Source of the DNA: Prevotella sp. | GTDB lineage: Bacteria; Bacteroidota; Bacteroidia; Bacteroidales; Bacteroidaceae | NCBI GenBank assembly: GCA_022774105.1 | Contig: JALFNY010000080.1 | Span: 1-34,316 of the forward strand | Length of the DNA: 34,316 bases | Direction of reading: 5' to 3' | Part shown: piece by piece, positions 1 through 8,415 of the stretch | Position numbering within the stretch: position 1 is the stretch's first letter | How the letters are laid out: the number at the start of each line of letters is the position of its first letter | Notes under the pieces: model-generated | Told to the model about the DNA's origin: nothing | What the model saw: the letters and a program-made list of their open reading frames with translations, nothing else | Databases searched by the model: none | Program-made: the position numbers and the translations under genes

Positions 1-1287
1 GTGGGTGAGAGTTACACCGCATCGGCAGCGGATATGGCATCGTTTCTTAGTGACGACGGACTAAAGAAGTATGTTTATAAGTCTGGTAACGAGACCAAAA
101 CAGCAGTAGAAACAGAGGGAAACAACGTTATAACACTTGTATATACTACGTATGAAAAGCAGGACTATACTGTCATTGCCAAGGCAGGAGGTGAAGAAAT
201 AGGCACAGTAAAGGACGGGCAGACCTTCTTTGATGGCTCCGATAAGGTGTATATAAGCAAGTATATGAAGGGTACAGACGGTACATGGTATAAGACAACG
301 GAACCGTCATACGCCGTAGTAATAGACAAGCCCACGATAGAGGTGAACTATGAGAAAGCAGATATAGACTACTTCTTCGAGGTAGAAGGCCTGTCTAACA
401 TTACAGGAACGGCCACAGGCGAATATTCTGGAGGCGCATATAGCGCAGTAAAAGGTGGATATACAGCATCTCTTGGAAAGCTTCCTGCTGGCAAATATAA
501 GGCAACGGCATATTTGGTAGGTAATGGTAATCGTGGAATTTTATATCAAACCGATAAAGAGGTTTATACAATACCAGGTCTTGATAGATACTCTGTTAAG
601 GCAGAATATTTTACAGAATTTACACTCACTGATAATGCTGAGGTTTCCCTCCACGGATATCTTCACGATGACAATACAACTAACCAGTCCGCAGACATTG
701 ACTATATCTATATCAAGAAGGTAGGAGAGGTTGTCAATCTTCCTTACGAATACAACACCTATTGCGCTGCAAATGATCTTGATTTCACCAACAACACTGC
801 CGTGGCAGCATACAAAGCGCAGATGAACGATGCCAAAACTGCCGTGATGTTGAAACAGGTAGATAAGGTGCCGGCAGGCGAGGGCGTGATATTGAAGAAA
901 CTTGGTGAGGACGCAACGGCTGTGGTGAACCTGACAACGGATGTTGCTCCCCTGGCAGACAACCAAATGAAAGGCGTGAAAGCGGATATGGACGCTGAGG
1001 CTCTTGTGGCTGACAACGCATATATCCTTGTCAATCAGAACTTCCAGAAGGTAGGAGCAGCGGCTACGGGAGTACTGCCCGCAGGTAAGGCTTACCTCTC
1101 TCTGCCTGCTGTGAAAGTGGCAAGCGTACTCAAAATGTATATCGTGGGAGAGCCGACAGGCGTGACAGACGTGGAGGAAGCGGTGCTGCCTACTGACAAC
1201 ATTATATATAATGTGCAGGGTATGCGCGTGAAGAAGCCCGTGAAAGGCGGTTTGTACATCGTGAACGGGAAGACCTATGCGTATTAA
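1..1287 (+). CDS. C-terminal part of a large secreted/cell-surface protein (5' end probably outside the window) with a T9SS-like C-terminal segment
   Basis: Open from the window edge. C-terminus ...TDNIIYNVQGMRVKKPVKGGLYIVNGKTYAY matches the C-terminal pattern common in Prevotella/Bacteroidales secreted proteins (IYNxxGxRV...GxYIxNGKK). Confidence 0.75.
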   Translation: MGESYTASAADMASFLSDDGLKKYVYKSGNETKTAVETEGNNVITLVYTTYEKQDYTVIAKAGGEEIGTVKDGQTFFDGSDKVYISKYMKGTDGTWYKTTEPSYAVVIDKPTIEVNYEKADIDYFFEVEGLSNITGTATGEYSGGAYSAVKGGYTASLGKLPAGKYKATAYLVGNGNRGILYQTDKEVYTIPGLDRYSVKAEYFTEFTLTDNAEVSLHGYLHDDNTTNQSADIDYIYIKKVGEVVNLPYEYNTYCAANDLDFTNNTAVAAYKAQMNDAKTAVMLKQVDKVPAGEGVILKKLGEDATAVVNLTTDVAPLADNQMKGVKADMDAEALVADNAYILVNQNFQKVGAAATGVLPAGKAYLSLPAVKVASVLKMYIVGEPTGVTDVEEAVLPTDNIIYNVQGMRVKKPVKGGLYIVNGKTYAY

Positions 1288-1317
1288 ATGATAACCAGAT
1301 AAAACAAGAAAAAAGCG

Positions 1318-1503
1318 ATGAACACAATGAAAAAGACATATATAGCACCAACGATAGAGGCTTACACCGTAGGAAACGTGAGGCTGATGCAGGCTTCAAT
1401 AAGTGTTCAGGAGGGAGATTACACAGGCGCCCTCGGAAATGGACAATCATTCCGCGACATCATGTTTGATGACGATGAGGACATAGCCTCTGGCGGTTGG
1501 TAA
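1318..1503 (+). CDS. Small 61-aa peptide with MKKTYIAPTIE N-terminus and acidic C-terminus ending GGW
   Basis: ATG ORF 30 bp after the upstream stop. The MKKtYiaPxiE start is a pattern I recognise in short Bacteroidales ORFs next to surface-protein genes. Confidence 0.6.
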   Translation: MNTMKKTYIAPTIEAYTVGNVRLMQASISVQEGDYTGALGNGQSFRDIMFDDDEDIASGGW

Positions 1504-1559
1504 AGAGACGAAGTGTGTAACAGTTTCCTATTGTTTACAAGTAAAACAAAACAAAGACG

Positions 1560-1595
1560 TGCGGTGCGTGGCCAGCAATGGCATCACGCACCGCA
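1560..1595. terminator. Intergenic stem-loop
   Basis: Perfect 11-bp inverted repeat TGCGGTGCGTG (1560-1570) / CACGCACCGCA (1585-1595), with inner GCCA/TGGC pairing. Confidence 0.5.
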
Positions 1596-1755
1596 ATTCG
1601 TTGACGATTGCACGGCAGTACATACCCAGCGACCTAGCAATCAGCACCCGATTGCATTGCAACGAAAACGCAGTGCAAGGATTAGAATAAAGAAAAAGAT
1701 AAACCGTCCATAGTCGTTAAAAAAAATTAACATAGCAATATTGTAGGTGGTTTAA

Positions 1756-1787
1756 TTTGGCTATACCAGAAAAAAGTAGTAATTTTG
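1756..1787 (+). promoter_or_regulatory. Bacteroidetes-type promoter upstream of rpsO
   Basis: TTTG (1756-1759), 20-nt spacer, TAATTTTG (1780-1787); matches TTTG-N19/20-TAnnTTTG. Confidence 0.7.
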
Positions 1788-1909
1788 CACCCGCTTAGCA
1801 AGAAAGGCAAGGCTTCATTCGGGTGATGACGAAGTGATTACGTGATTGGCGCGTCGGTCATCAGAAGGATGGAATGTTCAGAATCCCAACAATCACACAC
1901 AAAGAAACA

Positions 1910-2179
1910 ATGTATTTAGACAGCACAAAGAAAACAGAGATTTTCGGAGAGTATGGTAAGTCAGCAACAGACACAGGTTCAGCAGAGAGCCAGATAGCCC
2001 TCTTCACCTTCCGTATTAAGCACCTTACCGAGCATTTGAAGAAGAACCACAAGGACTTTAAGACTGCTCGCAGCCTGACAAAACTTGTAGGTAGGCGTCG
2101 TGCTCTCCTCAACTACCTCTACGATCGTGACATAACACGCTATCGTGCAATAATCAAGGCTCTTGGCCTGCGTAAGTAA
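1910..2179 (+). CDS. rpsO: 30S ribosomal protein S15
   Basis: MYLDSTKKTEIFGEYGKSATDTGSAESQIALFTFRIKHLTEHLKKNHKDFKTARSLTKLVGRRRALLNYL is typical S15. The in-frame internal ATG at 1910 is the better start; the 1874 start adds 12 non-S15 residues. Confidence 0.95.
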   Translation: MYLDSTKKTEIFGEYGKSATDTGSAESQIALFTFRIKHLTEHLKKNHKDFKTARSLTKLVGRRRALLNYLYDRDITRYRAIIKALGLRK

Positions 2180-2218
2180 ATGATTGTTTGCTGAGCGCGA
2201 CAAAGTAACGGAACAGGC

Positions 2219-2259
2219 AGAATCCCGCATGAGCAACAAGGTCGCTTATGTGGGATTCT
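2219..2259. terminator. Stem-loop terminator after rpsO
   Basis: AGAATCCCGCATGAGC (2219-2234) pairs with GCTTATGTGGGATTCT (2244-2259), with two G-U pairs. Confidence 0.6.
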
Positions 2260-2360
2260 TCGCTTACAGTAAGACTAAGGGGTGTTCCGCCACGGCATGA
2301 CATGAGCAGAAACCTCAACCACTACGGTACCCTCAAAGCCGTCATATAAACCATATTATA

Positions 2361-3611
2361 ATGTATCTATTCACATCAGAATCAGTATCAGAAGGTCACC
2401 CAGACAAGGTGGCGGACCAGATTAGTGACGCATTGTTGGACCAGTTCCTTGCATACGACAGCAAGGCACACTGCGCTATCGAGTCGTTTGTGACGACAGG
2501 GCAGGTGGTGCTCATGGGAGAAGTGACGTCAGAAGCCTATATAGACCTGCAGACCATAGCACGCAGGACAATAAACCGCATAGGATACACTAAGTCAGAA
2601 TACCAGTTTGACGGCAACTCCTGCGGCATACTGTCAGCCATTCACGAGCAGAGCAAGGACATAAACCGCGGTGTTTCACGAGCAGAAGAAGACGCACAAG
2701 GTGCCGGAGACCAGGGAATGATGTTCGGTTACGCCACCAATGAGACCGACCGTTACATACCCGTGACACTCGATTTGGCGCATTTATTGATGAAAACCCT
2801 CGCCGACATACGCCGTGAAGGAAAGGAGATGACATACCTTCGCCCCGATTCCAAGTCGCAGGTGACGGTAGAATACAGCGATGACGGTGTGCCACAGCGC
2901 ATAGACACCATAGTAGTGTCAACCCAACACGACGAGTTTGACGACGATGAGCCGATGCTCGCAAAGATAAAAGCAGACGTGGTAAATATCCTTATACCGA
3001 GGGTGAAGGCCCAGTTGCAGGACAAAAAGACGCTCGCACTGTTCAATGACGATATAAAATACTACGTAAACCCCACTGGAAAGTTCGTTATCGGAGGCCC
3101 GCACGGCGACACAGGACTTACCGGTCGCAAGATAATCGTTGACACATACGGCGGTCGCGGAGCCCACGGCGGAGGCGCATTCTCAGGCAAAGACCCCTCA
3201 AAGGTTGACCGTTCAGCAGCATACGCAGCGCGCCACGTGGCCAAAAACCTTGTTGCGGCGGGTGTGGCTGACGAGGTATTGGTGCAGTTAAGTTATGCCA
3301 TCGGCGTGGCAGAGCCAGTAAGTGTATATGTAAACACCTATGGAAAGAGCCATGCCAAGTTGTCAGACGGCGAGATAGCAGACAGGCTTAAGACGCTGTA
3401 TGACTTCCGTCCGAAGGCCATAGAACGTGCCCTGAAACTGCGCCAGCCTATGTATTTGGAGACAGCAGCGTACGGACACGTAGGACGTATGCCCCATACC
3501 GTGCGCAAAACATTCACCTCCGCATACCACGAAACGAAGACAATGGACATAGAACTGTTCACATGGGAGAAGTTAGACCTTGTAGATAAGTTCAGGAAAG
3601 AGTTCATGTAA
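2361..3611 (+). CDS. metK: S-adenosylmethionine synthetase
   Basis: [39 protein letters not shown] and [28 protein letters not shown] are diagnostic MetK motifs. Confidence 0.97.
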   Translation: MYLFTSESVSEGHPDKVADQISDALLDQFLAYDSKAHCAIESFVTTGQVVLMGEVTSEAYIDLQTIARRTINRIGYTKSEYQFDGNSCGILSAIHEQSKDINRGVSRAEEDAQGAGDQGMMFGYATNETDRYIPVTLDLAHLLMKTLADIRREGKEMTYLRPDSKSQVTVEYSDDGVPQRIDTIVVSTQHDEFDDDEPMLAKIKADVVNILIPRVKAQLQDKKTLALFNDDIKYYVNPTGKFVIGGPHGDTGLTGRKIIVDTYGGRGAHGGGAFSGKDPSKVDRSAAYAARHVAKNLVAAGVADEVLVQLSYAIGVAEPVSVYVNTYGKSHAKLSDGEIADRLKTLYDFRPKAIERALKLRQPMYLETAAYGHVGRMPHTVRKTFTSAYHETKTMDIELFTWEKLDLVDKFRKEFM

Positions 3612-3677
3612 ACAGGCGGTCAGCGGCCTGCCAACCGTTGAAACACCCCTGCAAACGCACGGAAAACAAGGAAAACA

Positions 3678-4457
3678 GTGACCGTACACGATACGATATA
3701 CCGGGAATCATTCTTAAAAGGTACACCATTCTATCACGAAGAGATACCTGCCAGCAGGCTCGGCGTGTCGGGAGAACCAGTGCCTTACTCGCTGATTAAC
3801 GACAGTCTCGTGGCGATAGTGATGGTGTTATGCATCCTTGTAAGCATGATTACCGTGGCAAGGTCATGGCGATTGATATGCTTTCAGACCAAGAACCTGT
3901 TTCGTATGCCACGTAAAAACATGGCGGAGATGCGTGAAACGTCGGACGAGATGCGCTACCAGACGTACTTCTGCCTGCAAGGTGTGATGCTATTAGGTAT
4001 TCTTGCCACCTCGGTCACGGCCTACTACCTCGGCAGTGACTTCAAGATTGGCATCTATGCCGTGCTCGGAGTGTTCTGTTCAGTGTTCGCCGCCTACAGC
4101 GTCACGCGCGAATTGTTGACGATGATAGTGCAGAACGTGTTCTTTGAAAAGAAAGAACGCCACCTGGACAATATCTCACGACTGTTCTTTATGGCAGTAC
4201 AAGGTGTGGTACTTCTACCCATTACGCTGCTACACATATATTTCCAACTAAGCGTGGAGGCGACGTTGAGGTTGCTTGCGGTGGCTGTTGCTTTGCCAAT
4301 GGTGCTGCATTACTACAAGTCGTACAACATCTTTTTCCGCAAGAGAAACGCCGTTATGCCGTTCCTTTTGTACCTTTGCACCCTTGAAGCAGTCCCCCTT
4401 GCCCTGCTTGGCGGAGCCCTGCTCGTTATAGGTAACTATTTGACACAAAACATATAG
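3678..4457 (+). CDS. DUF4271-like integral membrane protein
   Basis: Multi-helix hydrophobic protein (GTG start) directly upstream of hemD, the usual Bacteroidetes position of DUF4271 proteins. Confidence 0.7.
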   Translation: MTVHDTIYRESFLKGTPFYHEEIPASRLGVSGEPVPYSLINDSLVAIVMVLCILVSMITVARSWRLICFQTKNLFRMPRKNMAEMRETSDEMRYQTYFCLQGVMLLGILATSVTAYYLGSDFKIGIYAVLGVFCSVFAAYSVTRELLTMIVQNVFFEKKERHLDNISRLFFMAVQGVVLLPITLLHIYFQLSVEATLRLLAVAVALPMVLHYYKSYNIFFRKRNAVMPFLLYLCTLEAVPLALLGGALLVIGNYLTQNI

Positions 4458-4467
4458 GAAGAAACCG

Positions 4468-5214
4468 ATGGTAAAAAAGATTCTGGTCTCACAGCCAAAA
4501 CCCTCAAGTGAGAAGTCACCTTACTACGACATTGCGCGTGATTTCAATGTAGAACTGGTATTCCGCCCCTTCATAAAGGTAGAAGGAATCACTCAACAGG
4601 AGTTCCGAAAGCAGAAAATCAACATACAGGAATACACCGCAATCGTCTTCACCTCACGTCATGCGATAGACCATTTCTTTCAGTTGACGAAGGATATGCG
4701 TATCACTATGCCTGAGACCACAAAGTATTTCTGCGTGACAGAGACCATCGCACTCTATATTCAGAAGTATGCCCCTTACCGTAAGCGTAAGGTTTTCTTC
4801 GGAGGGACGGGCAAGATAGACGACCTTCTGCCTTCAATGCAGAAGCACAAGGGTGAGAAATACCTTGTCCCGATGAGCGATGTGGCCAATGACACGGTAA
4901 CGAAACTGCTGGATTCAAAGGGCTTGCAGCACAAGGAGTGTGTGATGTACCGCACGGTAAGCAACAACTTCACCGAGCAGGAGATAGCAGAATTTGACTA
5001 CGACATGGCCATTTTCTTCTCTCCCGCAGGCGTGAAAGCATTGAAGGAGAACTTCCCCGACATCCGGCCTGACGAGATAAAAATCGGCACTTTCGGCCCT
5101 TCAACAGCGAAGGCAGTAAAGGAAATGGGCCTGAACCTTGACCTTGAAGCCCCCTCACAGAAGTATCCCTCAATGACGGGAGCACTAAGACACTTCCTGC
5201 AAGAGGAGGAGTAA
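4468..5214 (+). CDS. hemD: Uroporphyrinogen-III synthase
   Basis: MVKKILVSQPKPSSEKSPYYDIARDFNVELVFRPFIKVEGI..., YTAIVFTSRHAIDHFF, FFSPAGVKALKENF and IGTFGPSTAKAVKEMGL fit the Bacteroidetes HemD family. Confidence 0.85.
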   Translation: MVKKILVSQPKPSSEKSPYYDIARDFNVELVFRPFIKVEGITQQEFRKQKINIQEYTAIVFTSRHAIDHFFQLTKDMRITMPETTKYFCVTETIALYIQKYAPYRKRKVFFGGTGKIDDLLPSMQKHKGEKYLVPMSDVANDTVTKLLDSKGLQHKECVMYRTVSNNFTEQEIAEFDYDMAIFFSPAGVKALKENFPDIRPDEIKIGTFGPSTAKAVKEMGLNLDLEAPSQKYPSMTGALRHFLQEEE

Positions 5215-5225
5215 TAAGGCACAGC

Positions 5226-5606
5226 ATGGACAGGCACAACGCTTTCCCCAAGTCACAGAGGCTCTGCGAGCGACATCTCATAGACAGTCTCTTCGTTCCG
5301 GGCAACAGCAGGTCGTTTACATCATACCCGTTGCGGCTCGTAATCAGCGTGTCAGAGACGGCCGACAACCAGTTGATGATTTCCGTTCCGAAACGCTGTC
5401 TGAGGCATGCCGTTGACAGAAACAGGGTCAAGAGACAGGTGCGAGAGGCCTACCGCAACAACCGCAGGCTGCTCACGCTGCCAGAAGGGCAGCACGTTGT
5501 CATGGCAATGATATGGCTTGACAGCCACCATTACCCCTCTTCAAAAGTCACGGCAAAGGTGTGTAACCTGTTAAGAAAAGCCTCAGAGTCACTATGCGCA
5601 GACTGA
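5226..5606 (+). CDS. rnpA: Ribonuclease P protein component
   Basis: [29 protein letters not shown] is the RnpA signature (RNRxKRxxRE). Adjacent to yidD. Confidence 0.93.
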   Translation: MDRHNAFPKSQRLCERHLIDSLFVPGNSRSFTSYPLRLVISVSETADNQLMISVPKRCLRHAVDRNRVKRQVREAYRNNRRLLTLPEGQHVVMAMIWLDSHHYPSSKVTAKVCNLLRKASESLCAD

Positions 5607-5815
5607 TTGTCACCATACTACTGTTGCCAATACTCTTCTACCAGCGGTGTATCAGTCCCTTCACACCCCCCTCCTGCCGTTTCACCCCTACCTGTTCAGA
5701 GTATGCACGGCAGGCAATAGTGAAGCACGGACCACTCCGAGGACTGTGGCTGGCGGTGAGACGGCTGCTCAGGTGCCACCCGTGGGGAGGCTCAGGATAT
5801 GACCCCGTGCCGTAA
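5594..5815 (+). CDS. yidD: Membrane protein insertion efficiency factor
   Basis: [58 protein letters not shown] is typical YidD. Overlaps rnpA. Confidence 0.95.
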   Translation: MRRLIVTILLLPILFYQRCISPFTPPSCRFTPTCSEYARQAIVKHGPLRGLWLAVRRLLRCHPWGGSGYDPVP

Positions 5816-5896
5816 TCAGCACCTGATAACAAAGTAAACAACGGCAGATTACACCGTAATCAGCACCTAATCACACCGCAATCAGCACCTGATTAC
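5811..5896. repeat. 22-bp palindromic intergenic repeat, locus A (3 units)
   Basis: CGTAATCAGCACCTGATAAC (5811-5830), CGTAATCAGCACCTAATCAC (5855-5874), CGCAATCAGCACCTGATTAC (5877-5896). Units 2 and 3 are 22 bp apart. Unit 1 contains the yidD stop codon TAA. Confidence 0.85.
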
Positions 5897-5944
5897 ACAG
5901 GGCATAGCGGCGTAAGCAAACGACAAAACAACAGAACAACAACG

Positions 5945-7243
5945 ATGAAGAACTTTATTGAAGAACTCAAATGGCGCGGTATGCTCGCACAGGTCATGCC
6001 GGGAGCCGAGGAACTTCTGCAGAAGGAGATGGTAACCGCATACCTCGGAACCGACCCTACTGCCGATTCCCTGCATATAGGACACCTTTGCGGCATCATG
6101 ATGCTACGTCACCTGCAACGCTGCGGACACAAGCCCATCATCCTCGTAGGCGGTGCCACAGGCATGATAGGCGACCCCTCAGGCAAGTCACAGGAGCGTA
6201 ACCTGCTCGATGCCGAGACACTTTACCACAACCAGGAGTGCATAAAGGCACAGGTAGCCAAGTTCCTTGACTTTGAAGCCGAAGGCCCTAACGCTGCAGA
6301 GATGGTCAACAACTACGACTGGATGAAGGACTTTACCTTCCTTGACTTCGCCCGCACCGTAGGAAAACACATCACCGTGAACTACATGATGGCCAAAGAC
6401 TCCGTCCAGCAACGTCTCAACGGCACCGCCCGCGACGGTCTCTCATTCACTGAGTTCACATACCAGTTGCTGCAAGGATATGACTTCCTCCACCTATATC
6501 AGACCAAGAACTGCAAGATGCAACTCGGCGGAAACGACCAGTGGGGCAACATGACCACAGGAACAGAACTCATACGCCGCACGCTCGGCAACGAGGCAGA
6601 GGCATATGCGCTCACCTGTCCGCTCATAACAAAGGCCGACGGCAAGAAGTTCGGTAAGACAGAGAGCGGCAATATATGGCTGGACCGCAACCGCACAACA
6701 CCATATAAGTTCTATCAGTTCTGGTTAAACGTCAGTGATGACGACGCAGAGAAGTACATAAAGATATTCACCTCCCTCGAAAAGGAAACAATTGACGCCC
6801 TCGTGGAGGAACACAAGCAGGACCCCGGACGCCGAATACTGCAGAAACGTCTGGCTCAGGAGGTGACGGTGATGGTACACTCACAGGAGGATTACGACAT
6901 GGCCGTGGAGGCAAGCGGCATACTCTTCGGCAAGAGTACAAAGGAAAACCTCGCCAAACTGGACGAGCAGACATTCCTCGACGTATTTGAAGGCGTTGAG
7001 AACTTCACCATCTCCGCTGACCAGTTGGGGCAGCCAGCAGTAGAGGTCCTTACCTCTGACAACTGCAAGGTGTTCCCATCAAAGGGCGAGATGCGCAAGA
7101 TGGTGCAGGGAGGCGGTGTCTCCATCAACAAGGAGAAGGTCACAGACCAGAACCGTCCCATAACATCTGATGACCTGATAGGTGGTAAATACATCCTTGC
7201 GCAGCGTGGAAAGAAGAACTACTACCTCATAACGGTAAAGTAG
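5945..7243 (+). CDS. tyrS: Tyrosyl-tRNA synthetase
   Basis: [66 protein letters not shown] and [18 protein letters not shown] are TyrRS class I motifs. S4-like C-terminus. Confidence 0.97.
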   Translation: MKNFIEELKWRGMLAQVMPGAEELLQKEMVTAYLGTDPTADSLHIGHLCGIMMLRHLQRCGHKPIILVGGATGMIGDPSGKSQERNLLDAETLYHNQECIKAQVAKFLDFEAEGPNAAEMVNNYDWMKDFTFLDFARTVGKHITVNYMMAKDSVQQRLNGTARDGLSFTEFTYQLLQGYDFLHLYQTKNCKMQLGGNDQWGNMTTGTELIRRTLGNEAEAYALTCPLITKADGKKFGKTESGNIWLDRNRTTPYKFYQFWLNVSDDDAEKYIKIFTSLEKETIDALVEEHKQDPGRRILQKRLAQEVTVMVHSQEDYDMAVEASGILFGKSTKENLAKLDEQTFLDVFEGVENFTISADQLGQPAVEVLTSDNCKVFPSKGEMRKMVQGGGVSINKEKVTDQNRPITSDDLIGGKYILAQRGKKNYYLITVK

Positions 7244-7313
7244 TCACAAAGGCTTTGCAACGCCATGTGTTACTGAATATTTAGTCGGTAATAGGCAAAA
7301 AAAGGCAGAAATA

Positions 7314-7345
7314 TTTGGTTATGTGAGAAATTCTCACTAACTTTG
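7314..7345 (+). promoter_or_regulatory. Bacteroidetes-type promoter for tRNA-Gln
   Basis: TTTG (7314-7317), 20-nt spacer, TAACTTTG (7338-7345), about 50 bp before the tRNA. Confidence 0.75.
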
Positions 7346-7394
7346 CACTCGCTTTCATAACTGTTTACGTTTTGAAAGTCATAAAAACGATGAT

Positions 7395-7465
7395 TGTCGT
7401 ATGGTGTAATGGTAGCACAACAGGTTTTGGTTCTGTTTGTCGTGGTTCGAATCCGCGTACGACAA
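7395..7465 (+). tRNA. tRNA-Gln (anticodon TTG)
   Basis: Cloverleaf by eye: acceptor TGTCGTA/TACGACA, anticodon stem ACAGG/TCTGT around loop TTTTGGT, T-loop GGTTCGAATCC. Confidence 0.9.
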
Positions 7466-7471
7466 CATACG

Positions 7472-7509
7472 GAAAACCGCAGGTCTGGCATCTCAGTCCT
7501 GCGGTTTTC
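7472..7509 (+). terminator. Rho-independent-type terminator after tRNA-Gln
   Basis: GAAAACCGCAGG (7472-7483) / CCTGCGGTTTTC (7498-7509), perfect 12-bp stem with T-rich 3' arm. Confidence 0.75.
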
Positions 7510-7525
7510 TGTATCTCCTTGTATC

Positions 7526-8062
7526 TTATCCCTTACCTATTGAGTGGGCGGTCAGGTAGTCATTGACCGCCTTTTTGCAGTTGTCGCTGACGGGTATTAC
7601 CGTGTCTTCACCTATTATTATGCGCATACGCTCGGTCTCTTTTATTCGTTTCATGTTGACAATGTATGAGCGGTGCACCTGTATGAAGTGCTCCGGCAGT
7701 TGGTCAAGCATCTGTTTCATAGTTGTATGTACCATCATCGGCTTCCTGTCAGATGGGAAAATCTGTATGTATTCGCTCATGCCTTTGATGTATAGAATAT
7801 CGTTTATGCGCAGGCTCACGTATTTATAGTCCACCTTTACGTACAGTGTGTCCGCCTGTCCCACCGTCTTTTTTGTGGTTGGCAGTGACTGTTTCTGTTG
7901 CAGGAGTTTGTTTGCCGCCTGCTGGAAGGTAGCGAAGTCAAAGGGTTTTAGTAGGTAGTCCACGGCTGACAGACGGTAACTCCTCACGGCATACTCTGTG
8001 TATGCTGTGGTGAAGACAACGGGAGGACTGTTTGCATACGTAAACGGCACGGTGTATGACAA
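7526..8062 (-). pseudogene. 5'-truncated LytTR-family response regulator (C-terminal part of receiver domain plus LytTR DNA-binding domain)
   Basis: PPVVFTTAYTEYAVRSYRLSAVDYLLKPF is the C-terminal half of a receiver domain; DTLYVKVDYKYVSLRINDILYIKGMSEYIQI...FIQVHRSYIVNMKRI is LytTR. The phospho-acceptor Asp half is absent, and the first ~12 residues (MSYTVPFTYANS) do not look like a receiver. Confidence 0.8.
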
Positions 8063-8277
8063 TTACACAGGCGCAGTTCACCGTACCGGAGAACTATAAC
8101 AGCAGCACCATCAGCGGCAGTCAGTCCAGCGGACGTGCAGGGTGGGGAGGCTCTGGCGGCACCAAGCCCGGTGGTAACAGCGGCGGGTCGGTGCTCATAA
8201 CCTGTGCCGGAATGACATCAGGCAGCAGTTACACCCTTACCAGTGGTACCACCAGCAGCACGGTGACTGCCCGGTGA
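8022..8277 (+). pseudogene. 3' remnant of a Ser/Gly/Thr-rich secreted (possibly carbohydrate-binding) protein with a likely frameshift
   Basis: One frame gives GGLFAYVNGTVYDNYTGA; the next gives QFTVPENYNSSTISGSQSSGRAGWGGSGGTKPGGNSGGSVLITCAGMTSGSSYTLTSGTTSSTVTAR*. This resembles C-termini of Prevotella carbohydrate-binding-domain proteins. No 5' end is present. Confidence 0.5.
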
Positions 8278-8311
8278 TGTGAGGGGTGGTTAGGAGTTAT
8301 GAGATATGAGA

Positions 8312-8379
8312 AAAGAGTTATGAGTTATGAGTTCTCCGCAGAAAAAAGTGCACGGAAGACTCATAACTCATAACTCTTT
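8312..8379. repeat. Perfect 21-bp inverted repeat with 26-nt loop
   Basis: AAAGAGTTATGAGTTATGAGT (8312-8332) / ACTCATAACTCATAACTCTTT (8359-8379), between convergent reading frames. May act as a bidirectional terminator. Confidence 0.85.
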
Positions 8380-8415
8380 GTTGACAACAGTTCACTGAAA
8401 GTGCTAACGGTAGCC

